DNA of 22,407 nucleotides, from positions 1 through 22,407 of the forward strand of contig JBAYQE010000038.1 of assembly GCA_041677345.1 (NCBI GenBank), read 5' to 3'. The position numbers were made by a program, and so were the translations under genes. The notes beneath the pieces were generated by a model, which was not told the origin of the DNA, did not search any database, and saw only the letters and a list, made by a program, of their open reading frames with translations. The DNA is from JALOAT01 sp041677345. GTDB taxonomy: Bacteria; Pseudomonadota; Gammaproteobacteria; Thiohalomonadales; Thiohalomonadaceae. Shown one piece after another: positions 1 to 8,000 of the stretch; position 1 is the first letter of the stretch; each line of letters begins with the position of its first letter.

Positions 1-735
1 GGCCGCAAGGCCTTCGTGCGCCGCACCCGCGCCGACTACTACACCGACGCCATCGATTACACCAAGCTCAAGATCCTCGACGACTTCGCCCGCGACAGTG
101 CGCCCGGCGCCGAATGCGCGCGCGGCGAGGTGCACGTGGTGCGGCGCATCGCCGGCTACAAGAAGATCCGCTACTACACCCACGAGAACGTGGGCTACGG
201 CAACATCAACCTGCCGGATCAGGAAATGCACACCACGGCGGTGTGGTGGCAGATCCAATCTGAGGTGCTGGAGCGCGCTTTCCCAAGCCGCCAGCAGGCC
301 CTGGATGGTTTCCTCGGCGCGGCCTATGCGCTGCATCACGTGGCCGCGCTGCGCACCCTATCCGAGCCGCACGACCTGGGCCGCGCCGTGGGTGACGGCG
401 ATGCGCGCTGGTTCGCCACCGTGGACGCGGGCGGGCGCGGGCAGATCCGCGGCGACGACGGCAAGGTGATCACGGCCGACAGCCAGGGGCGTTTCCGTCC
501 GGCGGTGTTCCTTTACGACAACTATCCCGGCGGCGTGGGGCTTTCGACGCCGCTGTACGAGCAGCGCCACGATGTGGTGCGGGCCGCCCAGGCGCTGGTG
601 GGCGCGTGCGACTGCCGCTTCGGCTGCCCCAGTTGCGTGGGGCCCATCCTTGCCTCGGACGAGGAGCGTGGTTATTCGCCGAAGGCCGCCGCGCTGCGGG
701 TGCTGGAACTCTTCCATGGCCGGGCTCAAGACTAA
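1..735 (+). CDS. mrfA: MrfA/YprA-like DEXH helicase, C-terminal part (DUF1998), 5' truncated
   Basis: This is the last 244 residues of a protein that enters the window already open; the reading frame runs from base 1 with no stop, so the GTG at 16 is not a start. The diagnostic part is the C-terminal zinc-type cluster C-D-C-R-F-G-C-P-S-C-V-G (bases about 607-642), followed by a short helix. This is the hallmark of the DUF1998 domain that ends YprA/MrfA-type superfamily 2 helicases. The helicase core motifs lie outside the window. In Bacillus subtilis MrfA works with the exonuclease MrfB in repair of mitomycin C damage. The next gene here is an MrfB homologue overlapping this one by 20 bases, which strongly supports the assignment. 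The motif is visible; the repair role is inferred from the family and the pairing. Confidence 0.85.
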   Translation, partial: GRKAFVRRTRADYYTDAIDYTKLKILDDFARDSAPGAECARGEVHVVRRIAGYKKIRYYTHENVGYGNINLPDQEMHTTAVWWQIQSEVLERAFPSRQQALDGFLGAAYALHHVAALRTLSEPHDLGRAVGDGDARWFATVDAGGRGQIRGDDGKVITADSQGRFRPAVFLYDNYPGGVGLSTPLYEQRHDVVRAAQALVGACDCRFGCPSCVGPILASDEERGYSPKAAALRVLELFHGRAQD

Positions 736-1972
736 GCTCGGGCTGCTGCAGAAGGAGCGCGGCCTGCAGCCGGCGTCACCGGCGGGCGCGCCTGTAACGC
801 ATGCAGCGCCGTCGTCGCCGGTGAAGCGCCTGGCCGATCGCCTGCGCGAATTGCGCGCGCCCTCGGCGGCGCCGCCCCGTTCCGCGCGTGCCGTGCCCTC
901 GGCGGAGGAGATGGCCGAACGCCTCGGCGGTGTCGCCGTTGCGCCGGGGCTGGTGCAGGTGGAGCGACGGGTACCGCTCGATGGCCGCCATGGCAAGCAG
1001 CCGCTCGCGGCGCTGCGCGGTGCGGTTGAGCTGCCCGATGCCCCCACGGCCGCGCCGCACGGCTGGCTGTTCCTCGACACCGAGACCTCCGGCCTGTCGG
1101 GCGGCACCGGCACGGTGGCCTTCTTGTTAGGTCTGGCGCGGGTGGAGGAACAGGAACTGGTGGTGCGCCAGTTCCTGCTGACCGCTTTCGCCGGCGAGCC
1201 GGCGCTGTTCGAGGCAGCGAAATCCTGGTTCGACGAGGCGGAGGCCTTCGTGAGCTTCAACGGCAAGGCCTTCGACCTGCCGCTGCTCGCCACGCGCGCG
1301 CGGCTCAACGGCCGTGACGTGGCGCTGGACAAACCCCATCTGGATCTCCTGCACGCCACCCGCCGCGCCTTCGCCTCGCGTTGGGACGACTGCCGCCTTG
1401 CCACCGCCGAGCGCCGGCTGATCCGTTTCGAACGCGAGCACGACCTGCCGGGCGCCCTGGTGCCTGAGGTCTGGTTCGCCTTCGTGCAGCGCGGTGAGAC
1501 CGAGCGCATTCCGGCGGTGCTCGAACACAACCACTGGGATTTGGTATCGCTGGCGGCGCTGCTGCCCATCCTGCATGCGGTGCATCAGGAACCCGGTGCC
1601 TGGGAGAGCGACATCCTCGCCGTGGCGCGCGGTTTTTTGCACAGCGGCGACGAACCACGCGCGCACCGGTTGCTGGCGGAACACGAGGCCATGCTCACCC
1701 CGGACGGCCTGCGGGAACTGGCCTGGCTGCATCGGCGCCGTGGTGACTGGCCACAGGCCTGCGCCCTGTGGTTGCGGCTGGCCGCAGTGGGTTGTGTGGA
1801 AAGCATCGAGCGGCTGGCCAAATACCACGAACACGTCGCGGGCGACTACGCCACTGCGCTCGAATACGCCAACCGTCTGGGCGAAGCACATCAGCGACGT
1901 CGCGCCCGGTTGTTGCGCCGCCTTGCGGGTTCGGAGGCTGCGTGCCTTTCCACACCGCCTGACGGTTGGTGA
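716..1972 (+). CDS. mrfB: MrfB/YprB-like RNase H-fold 3'-5' exonuclease with TPR-like C-terminus
   Basis: Predicted 418-residue protein. I chose the ATG at 716, which overlaps the end of the helicase gene; the open frame extends further upstream only inside that gene. The DnaQ/RNase H-like domain spans about residues 112-300. Its acidic motifs are visible: D-T-E-T (D121, E123), N-G-K-A-F-D (D187) and H-N-H-W-D (H271, D275), the expected metal-binding set for a YprB-type exonuclease. Residues about 310-405 are helical, with W/A/L patterns such as LAWLHRRRGDWPQACALWLR that look like tetratricopeptide repeats, as in MrfB. Residues 1-100 are Arg/Ala-rich and probably disordered. Overlap with the helicase implies translational coupling and a joint role in DNA damage repair. 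Catalysis is inferred from the motifs; the substrate is not known here. Confidence 0.82.
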   Translation: MAGLKTKLGLLQKERGLQPASPAGAPVTHAAPSSPVKRLADRLRELRAPSAAPPRSARAVPSAEEMAERLGGVAVAPGLVQVERRVPLDGRHGKQPLAALRGAVELPDAPTAAPHGWLFLDTETSGLSGGTGTVAFLLGLARVEEQELVVRQFLLTAFAGEPALFEAAKSWFDEAEAFVSFNGKAFDLPLLATRARLNGRDVALDKPHLDLLHATRRAFASRWDDCRLATAERRLIRFEREHDLPGALVPEVWFAFVQRGETERIPAVLEHNHWDLVSLAALLPILHAVHQEPGAWESDILAVARGFLHSGDEPRAHRLLAEHEAMLTPDGLRELAWLHRRRGDWPQACALWLRLAAVGCVESIERLAKYHEHVAGDYATALEYANRLGEAHQRRRARLLRRLAGSEAACLSTPPDGW

Positions 1973-1989
1973 TGCGACGGGGAAGAGCA

Positions 1990-2031
1990 ACCACGGAGGC
2001 CACGAAGAAAATCAGTGGGTTCCTCCGTGGT
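1990..2031. terminator. Dyad between convergent genes, possible bidirectional terminator
   Basis: Perfect 10-bp inverted repeat ACCACGGAGG (1990-1999) / CCTCCGTGGT (2022-2031) with a 22-base loop. A second weaker complementarity (GAAGAAAA / TTTTCTTC) lies next to the arms, and a T-rich stretch follows on the plus strand. It sits between the stop of the exonuclease gene (1972) and the stop of the convergent glycosyltransferase (2051), where a shared terminator is expected. The arm sequence also resembles the degenerate CACGGAG-type repeats seen at 3107-3185, so it may be a repeat element serving as terminator. Confidence 0.5.
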
Positions 2032-2050
2032 GGTTTTCTTCCTCGGCGTC

Positions 2051-3064
2051 TCAACCCACCATGAGGTAATCGAGACCGCGCTGATACCCGAACGCCTGCA
2101 GTTGATCAGCAATGCGTTCGCGTGCGCCGTGGGCCGTGACATAGGCGAGGACGAAGGGTCTTGTGCCGCGTTCGAGCCATGCCGGCGCATGCACGGTGGC
2201 GCCGCGGATGACGTTGCCGATCTTTTTCGGATCGATGTCTATCCATGCCGCAGGTTGAAAACCCCGATCGAGCAACAGGTTTACGCGCCGTCGGGTGCGA
2301 CGGCCCGCGCCCCAGATGACCAGGGGGCGGGCGCGCAGGCGCGTGTCCTGGGCCAGGTGCGCGGCACGCAGCCGATCGAAGGCCTCGCGGGCATAGCGCG
2401 GGTCGGTACGCGTGGCGCGGCCCGGTGAGTCGGCCCAGTCGAGCAGGACCTCCGGGAGCTTGGCCATCGCCACCCCGGCGCTGTGCAGGCGCAGCAGGAG
2501 CTCGTAATCCTCGGGGAAATCGCCGTGACGATAGCCGCCGGTGCGCACCACCACATCGCGGCGGAACAGGAAAGTCGGATGGGCGATGGGCGATTCCCAA
2601 TAGATCTCTTCGGCGATCTGCGCCGGTGTCACGCAGGCGTTCTGCCAGCGTATGTACTCGCGAAAGCCCGCTTCCACCCGCTCTTCCGGCACCACACGCA
2701 CGCAGCAACCGCACAGACCGATGGACGGGTGGGCGTTCATGAAGTCGTATTGCCGCTGAAGCCGCTCCGGATACATCACGTCGTCCGCATCCATGCGCGC
2801 GACCAGCGGTGCATGTGCCAGGGCAAGCCCGTGATTCAGGGCGCCCACCAGGCCGAGGCGACCTGGTTGGAACAGGTGCACGCGTTCATCGCGCGCGGCG
2901 AAGGAGCGGACGATGTCGGCGGATTCATCCCGTGAGCCGTCGTCCACGACCAGCACCTCGATATCGGTGAAACTCTGCGCGAGGCACGAGTCCAGTGCCG
3001 CCGTGAGCGTCGACGCGGCGTCGTGAAAAGGCAGCAGGACGGAGATGGCGGGGGAGGTGGTCAT
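2051..3064 (-). CDS. Family 2 glycosyltransferase with C-terminal Rossmann-like domain
   Basis: Predicted 337-residue cytoplasmic protein that would move a sugar from a nucleotide-sugar donor to an unknown acceptor. The GT-A fold is clear: N-terminal strand ISVLLPFHD, V-V-D-D-G-S (residues 39-44), the metal-binding M-D-A-D-D (91-95) and the P-E-D-Y-E acceptor-side motif (184-188). From about residue 246 a second unit begins, R-P-L-V-I-W-G-A-G-R, then a predicted beta-alpha pattern to A-W-I-D-I-D-P. This looks like the nucleotide-binding N-terminal domain of PglD-like or sugar-modifying proteins and is not part of the GT2 core. There is no signal peptide or membrane segment. No polysaccharide genes lie nearby, so pathway and acceptor cannot be inferred. 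The gene is isolated on the minus strand with repeats on both sides. Confidence 0.85.
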   Translation of the reverse strand: MTTSPAISVLLPFHDAASTLTAALDSCLAQSFTDIEVLVVDDGSRDESADIVRSFAARDERVHLFQPGRLGLVGALNHGLALAHAPLVARMDADDVMYPERLQRQYDFMNAHPSIGLCGCCVRVVPEERVEAGFREYIRWQNACVTPAQIAEEIYWESPIAHPTFLFRRDVVVRTGGYRHGDFPEDYELLLRLHSAGVAMAKLPEVLLDWADSPGRATRTDPRYAREAFDRLRAAHLAQDTRLRARPLVIWGAGRRTRRRVNLLLDRGFQPAAWIDIDPKKIGNVIRGATVHAPAWLERGTRPFVLAYVTAHGARERIADQLQAFGYQRGLDYLMVG

Positions 3065-3106
3065 CGTGGACTCGCACTGTACGCTGCGCGGTGACCGCTG
3101 AAGAAT

Positions 3107-3185
3107 TCAACACAGAGATTCAGAGAAAACAGAGGCGACGATTGGGTGATCTTTCAAGTTCCGTGTCCTCCGCGTCTCCGCGCCC
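3107..3185. repeat. Degenerate GGAG/CAGAG-type intergenic repeat, two opposed arms
   Basis: The 130-base gap between the repressor and glycosyltransferase genes holds a CACAGAG/CAGAG/ACAGAGG series (about 3109-3133) and, in opposite sense, a CCGTGTCCTCCGCGTCTCCGCG-like series (3162-3183, about 8-base period). Read on one strand both arms are variants of a short CACGGAG unit. It resembles the dyad at 1990-2031 and a shorter stretch near 9850-9876. No coding potential was seen. It looks like a scattered short intergenic repeat; this is inferred from internal similarity only. Confidence 0.4.
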
Positions 3186-3194
3186 TCGGCATTG

Positions 3195-3815
3195 TCACGC
3201 AGGACGCCGCAAGGCCACATGGGCAGCAATCATGGTGCGCACCTGCGACTTGAACCGTTCCTCGAAGCCGCGGGTGATGAGGGCGTGCAACAGTCCGCCG
3301 ACGAATATCCAGGTGTCCAGGGCCATGGACTTGGGGTCGGTGCCGGGCCGTAACAGGCCCTTCGCTGCGGCTTTCTTGTAGGCGTCCTCGAGGCTCTCCA
3401 GGAATTCCACGCCCGGGTGTTCCGACTCCGGCTGCACGTCGGCGAACTCGTTGGCGTACTCGCAGCGCAGCAGCATGATTTCGAGCATCTGCCGCACGGT
3501 CGGACACTCGTCCAGGACCAGAAAAATCTCGTGCAGGGCGGCCTCGATGGCGTCCAGGGGGTTACCGTAACGACCGGTGAGCAGAATGGTGGCGAGGCGT
3601 TCGTGCATGGGGTCGAACACGTCCGTGCGCACCGCCTGGAACAACTCGAACTTGTCCTTGAAATGCCAGTACACGGCGCCGCGGGTGAGGCCGGCGCGGC
3701 AGGCCACCTGTTCCAGGGTGGAACGGGCCACGCCATGCTCATGGAATACATGCCGTGCGGCCTCGATGATCTGCTGTCGCGTCCGCAGGGCTTCCGCCTT
3801 GGTCTTGCGCGCCAT
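3195..3815 (-). CDS. acrR: AcrR-type TetR family repressor of the adjacent efflux operon
   Basis: Predicted 206-residue DNA-binding protein. The N-terminus M-A-R-K-T-K-x-E-A followed by the TetR helix-turn-helix (about residues 32-53, ending T-R-G-A-V-Y-W-H-F-K-D-K) is almost a signature of the AcrR/TtgR/MtrR subgroup. The remainder is the helical ligand-binding and dimerisation domain (TetR_C_2 type). The ATG at 3815 has a GGAGAC ribosome site a few bases upstream. It is transcribed away from the RND adaptor and pump genes, with an AcrR-like operator in the 99-base gap. It should repress the pump, and probably itself, until a drug or other hydrophobic ligand binds. Local regulation is strongly implied; the inducer is unknown. 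The symbol denotes subgroup similarity rather than proven orthology. Confidence 0.88.
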   Translation of the reverse strand: MARKTKAEALRTRQQIIEAARHVFHEHGVARSTLEQVACRAGLTRGAVYWHFKDKFELFQAVRTDVFDPMHERLATILLTGRYGNPLDAIEAALHEIFLVLDECPTVRQMLEIMLLRCEYANEFADVQPESEHPGVEFLESLEDAYKKAAAKGLLRPGTDPKSMALDTWIFVGGLLHALITRGFEERFKSQVRTMIAAHVALRRPA

Positions 3816-3852
3816 GCCGTCTCCAAAAAAAAATGTGTCTCAAGCCTTGACG

Positions 3853-3880
3853 ATTATACATACATGCGCGAATGTATACA
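3853..3880. promoter_or_regulatory. AcrR-like operator in the divergent efflux promoter
   Basis: A dyad with half-sites TATACAT (3855-3861) and ATGTATA (3872-3878), 10 bases apart, is centred in the gap between the repressor and the efflux operon. The 24 bases at 3857-3880 match the E. coli acrAB operator, as I remember it, at 19 positions, including TACATACAT and GAATGTAT. On the minus strand a consensus -10 (TATAAT, 3858 down to 3853) overlaps the dyad, about 38 bases before the repressor start. That would explain autoregulation. On the plus strand TTGACG (3847-3852) is a possible -35, but no well-spaced -10 is evident. Confidence 0.8.
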
Positions 3881-3914
3881 GCTTGCCGAGAGACCGCTTT
3901 GGAGATTCCCTCAC

Positions 3915-5072
3915 ATGACTTCCGGTTCACCGTCCCGCTCCCTCCTGGGCCTGGCACTGGGTGCCGCAGCGTTGACCGCTTTGCTGGCCGGCTGCTCGGG
4001 ATCGGGTCAGCCTGCGCAAGCCCCCGCCAGGCCCCCCATGCCGGTGACCGTGGTGGAGATGCAGCCCCAGCGTATTGCCGCCAGCATCGAGGTGATGGCG
4101 CAGACCGAAGGCGCGCGCGAGACCGAGGTGCGCGCCCGGGTGGGGGGCATCCTGGTGAAGCGGCTTTATCAGGAAGGTGAGGCGGTGCGCGCCGGCCAGC
4201 CGCTGTTCCAGATCGATCGTGCCAGTTATGAGATCGCCCTGGCCGAGGCCAAGGCGCGCGCCGATCAGGCCGCTCGCGAACTGAAGCGCCTCGAAGGCCT
4301 GGTGGAGCAGAACGTGGTGAGCCGTCGCGAGTATGACAATGCCGTGTCCAGCAATGACATCGCCCAGGCGGCTCTGCGCCAGGCGCAACTGAACCTGTCC
4401 TGGTCCACGGTCACGGCGCCGGTGGCGGGCACCACGGGGCGCGCGCTCAAGTCCGAAGGCAACCTGGTTTCCACCGGCGCTGACAGCCTGCTTACGTCCA
4501 TTTACCAGCTTGATCCCATCTGGGTGCGTTTCAGCCTGGCGGAGAGCGACGTCGCCAAGCTGCCCGAAGGCCGCCTCAAGGCCGAGAGTGTCACCGGCAT
4601 CGAGCTGATCCTCCCGGACGGTTCGGTGTATCCGTATCCGGGCAAGCTGAATTACCTGGCCAGCACCATCGATCCCACCCTGGGCACGCAGCAGTTGCGC
4701 GCCGAGTTCCCCAATCGTGACAACCGCCTGCTGCCCGGCCAGTTCGTGCGCGCGCGTCTGTCGCTCGGCGATCGCGAAGGGGTGTTCCTGGTGCCGCAGG
4801 TGGCTGTGATGCAGAACGACGCGGGCCGCATGGTGATGGTCGCCGATGCCGAGAACAAGGTGACCCCGCGTCCGGTACAGACCGCGGAATGGCGCGGCCA
4901 GGACTGGGTGGTGCTCGGCGGCTTGCGGCCGGGCGACAAGGTCATCGTGGACAACCTGATCAAGCTGCGCCCCGGCATGGTGGTGGCGCCCACGCCGGCG
5001 GCAGCACCCGCGGTGGCCGGTGCCAAGTCCAGCGATGCCGCCCCGCAGCCGTCGGCCAACACCAGGGGCTGA
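3915..5072 (+). CDS. RND efflux periplasmic adaptor lipoprotein (AcrA/MexA type)
   Basis: Predicted 385-residue membrane fusion protein that links the inner-membrane pump to an outer-membrane channel. The frame is open further upstream, but the ATG at 3915 gives a textbook lipoprotein signal: hydrophobic stretch at residues 9-26, then L-L-A-G-C with the lipidated Cys27. A GGAG lies 10 bases upstream. The order is the usual one: barrel-sandwich/lipoyl half (V-R-A-R-V-G-G-I-L, with the G-x-x-V-R-A-G-Q-P-L-F-x-I-D motif), a shortish coiled-coil hairpin (about 115-175), the second lipoyl half (T-V-T-A-P-V-A-G), a beta-barrel (D-P-I-W-V-R-F-S) and a membrane-proximal domain with L-P-G-Q-F-V-R. It is the first gene of the operon, 13 bases before the pump gene, and should be under the divergent AcrR-like repressor. 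Confidence 0.93.
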   Translation: MTSGSPSRSLLGLALGAAALTALLAGCSGSGQPAQAPARPPMPVTVVEMQPQRIAASIEVMAQTEGARETEVRARVGGILVKRLYQEGEAVRAGQPLFQIDRASYEIALAEAKARADQAARELKRLEGLVEQNVVSRREYDNAVSSNDIAQAALRQAQLNLSWSTVTAPVAGTTGRALKSEGNLVSTGADSLLTSIYQLDPIWVRFSLAESDVAKLPEGRLKAESVTGIELILPDGSVYPYPGKLNYLASTIDPTLGTQQLRAEFPNRDNRLLPGQFVRARLSLGDREGVFLVPQVAVMQNDAGRMVMVADAENKVTPRPVQTAEWRGQDWVVLGGLRPGDKVIVDNLIKLRPGMVVAPTPAAAPAVAGAKSSDAAPQPSANTRG

Positions 5073-5085
5073 CCGGAGCACGCGC

Positions 5086-8000
5086 ATGTCTTCCAGATTC
5101 TTCATCAGCCGGCCGATCTTTTCGGCCGTCATTTCCATCGTCATCGTCATCGCCGGCCTGGTGGCGGCGCAGGTGCTGCCCGTGGCGCAGTACCCGCAGA
5201 TCGTGCCGCCCACGGTGATGGTCATTGCCAATTATCCCGGTGCCTCCGCCGAGACCCTGGCGCGTACCGTGGCCGCGCCCATCGAGGAACAGTTGAACGG
5301 TATCGAGGGGCTGTCCTATTTCAGCTCCTCGGCGTCCTCGAGCGGCATGATCATGATCACCGCCACCTTCGAGGTGGGCACCGACGTGGACACGGCCACC
5401 CAGAACGTCAACAACCGCGTGAAGGCTGCCGAGCCGCGCCTGCCGGAAGACGTGCGCCGCAATGGCGTGGTGGTGATGAAGCGCAACAGCGATATCCTGT
5501 TGATCGCGTCCATGTATTCGCCGGACAACAGCCACGATCGGCTGTTCCTTTCCAATTACGCCAGCCTCAATGTGGTGGACGACGTCAAGCGTCTGCCCGG
5601 CGTCGGCGACGTCATGGTGTTCGGTGCGCAGGATTACTCCATGCGCATCTGGCTGAAGCCTGATCGGATGGCGCAGCTGGGCATCACCACCAGCGACATC
5701 GCCGCGGCGGTGCGCACCCAGAACGCCCAGTATGCCGCCGGCAAGATCGGCCACGAACCCATGCCGAACCCGCAGATGCTGGTGTACACAGTGACTGCCA
5801 AGGGCCGCTTGCTCACGCCCGAGGAATTCGGCGACATCATCATCCGTGCCGACGGCCCCAACGGCCTGCTGCGCGTGAAGGACGTGGCCCGGGTGGAACT
5901 CGGGGCGTACAACTACGACCAGAAGGTCACTGTGGACGGCAACCCGACCGTTGCCATGGGCGTCTTCCTGCAGACGGGCGCCAATGCACTGGACGTCGCA
6001 GACGCGGTGCGCACCAAACTGGACGAACTCAAGGGAAGTTTCCCGTCCGGGGTCGACTACATGATCCCGTTCGACACCACGCAGTTTGTCTCGGCGTCCA
6101 TCGACGCCGTGCTCAAGACCCTCATCGAGGCGGCGATCCTGGTGGTGGCGGTGGTGTTCATTTTCCTGCAGAACTGGCGCGCCACGCTGATCCCCATGGT
6201 CGCCGTGCCGGTGTCGCTCATCGGCACCTTCGCCGGCCTGTGGGTGTTCGGTTTTTCCATCAACACCTTGACGCTGTTCGCCATGGTGCTCGCCATCGGC
6301 ATCGTGGTGGACGACGCCATCATCGTGCTGGAAAACGTCGAGCGCCACATGACGGAACATAAGATGCCGCCGTTCGAGGCCGCGGTAACCGCCATGCGCG
6401 AGGTGTCGAGCGCGGTGGTGGCCATCGTGCTGGTGCTGTGTGCGGTGTTCATACCGGTGGCCTTCCTGGGCGGCATTGCGGGCGTGCTGTACCAGCAGTT
6501 CGCCGTCACCGTGGCCGTGTCCGTGGTGATCTCGGGCATCGTCGCCCTGACCCTCACCCCGGCGCTGTGTGCTCTCATCCTGAAACCGAATCATGAGGAG
6601 TCGCGGCTGTTCCGTCCCTTCAATCGGGGCTTCGAGTTCATCACACGGTTCTATACGAACACTGTAGAGGCCATCCTGCATCATCCGTTCCTGGGCACGA
6701 CCGTTTTCCTGGTGGTGATCGGCGCAGCCGTGTTGCTGTTCCGCATCGTGCCGGGCAGCTTCGTGCCGGAGGAAGATCAGGGTGTAGTGATGTCGTCCAT
6801 CATGCTGCCCGACGGCGCCTCGTTGCAGCGCACCACCGCCAGCGGCGAACGCTTCCGCCAGATGGTGTCGCAGAACGAGGCGGTGCAGAACGCCGTGCTC
6901 ATCAGCGGCTACGACCTCATCGGTGGCGCCAGCAAGACCAACGGCGGCACCATGTTCACCCGTTTCAAGCACTGGGACGAGCGCGAAGCCAAGGCGCAGG
7001 ACCTGGCCAAGCAGTTCATGGGCATGGGGATGATGGGCCTGCCTGATGGCATGGCGCTTACCTTCAATCCGCCGGCCATCCGCGGGCTCGGCATGGCCGG
7101 TGGCTTCGAGGTGTACGTGCAGGATCGCGTGGAAGGCGATCCCATGAAGCTGCACCTCGTGGTGCAGGACCTTATCGGTGCCCTGCAGACCCATTCGGAG
7201 TTCACGCGTATCAACACCTTCTTTCGGCCGACCACACCGCAGTTGTTCGTGGAGGTGGACGAGGCCAAGGCGCTGTCCCTGGGCATTCCGCTGAACAACG
7301 TCTACGAGACGCTGCAGAGCACCATGGGCGCGCTGTACGTCAACGACTTCAACAAGACCGGCCGCGCCTACCGTGTGCAGTTGCAGGCGGAACCCGAATA
7401 CCGCACCAGGCCCGAGGATCTCGGCAAGGTGTATGTGCGCAGCACGGCCACGGGCGCGATGATTCCGCTGGCGGCGGTGATCAGGGTGAAGGACATCATC
7501 GGCCCCGAACAGGTCGAGCGCTTCAACGGCTTCGTCGCCGCCAAGATCATGGGTGCATCGATTCCGGGCATCAGTTCCGGCGACGCGATTCGTATCGTGG
7601 AGGAGGTCGCCGCGACCACGCTGCCGCCCGGTTATCACCTGGCCTGGTCGGGCGAAGCCTACCAACAGATGAAGAATGCGGGCTCATCGGGTCCCGCGCT
7701 CATCTTCGGCGTCATCATGGTGTTCCTGATTCTGGCAGCACAGTACGAGAAATGGTCATTGCCGCTGGCGGTGATCATGTCGGTGCCGTTCGCGCTCATG
7801 GGCGCGCTGGGCCTGATATTCGCGCGCGGCATGCCCAACGATATCTACTTCCAGATCGGCCTGGTGGTACTCATCGGCCTCGCCGCCAAGAACGCCATCC
7901 TGATCGTGGAATTTGCCGCCCAGCAATACGCTCTTGGCAAGAACGTGGTGGACGCCGCCATCGAGGCAGCGCGCCTGCGCTTCCGCCCCATTGTCATGAC

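Noticed and set aside
3417..3914. Upstream extension of the RND adaptor frame
   Set aside because: The extension lies antisense within the repressor gene and the operator. Starting at 3915 yields a proper lipoprotein signal peptide.
3927..5231. 434-codon minus-strand frame opposite the adaptor gene
   Set aside because: Antisense shadow with biased composition; it reads through the adaptor stop and pump start without any domain.
4960..7665. 901-codon open frame on the minus strand opposite the RND pump
   Set aside because: It is a shadow of a GC-rich gene: His/Arg/Asp-rich low-complexity translation with no recognisable domain, fully antisense to a clear AcrB-type gene.
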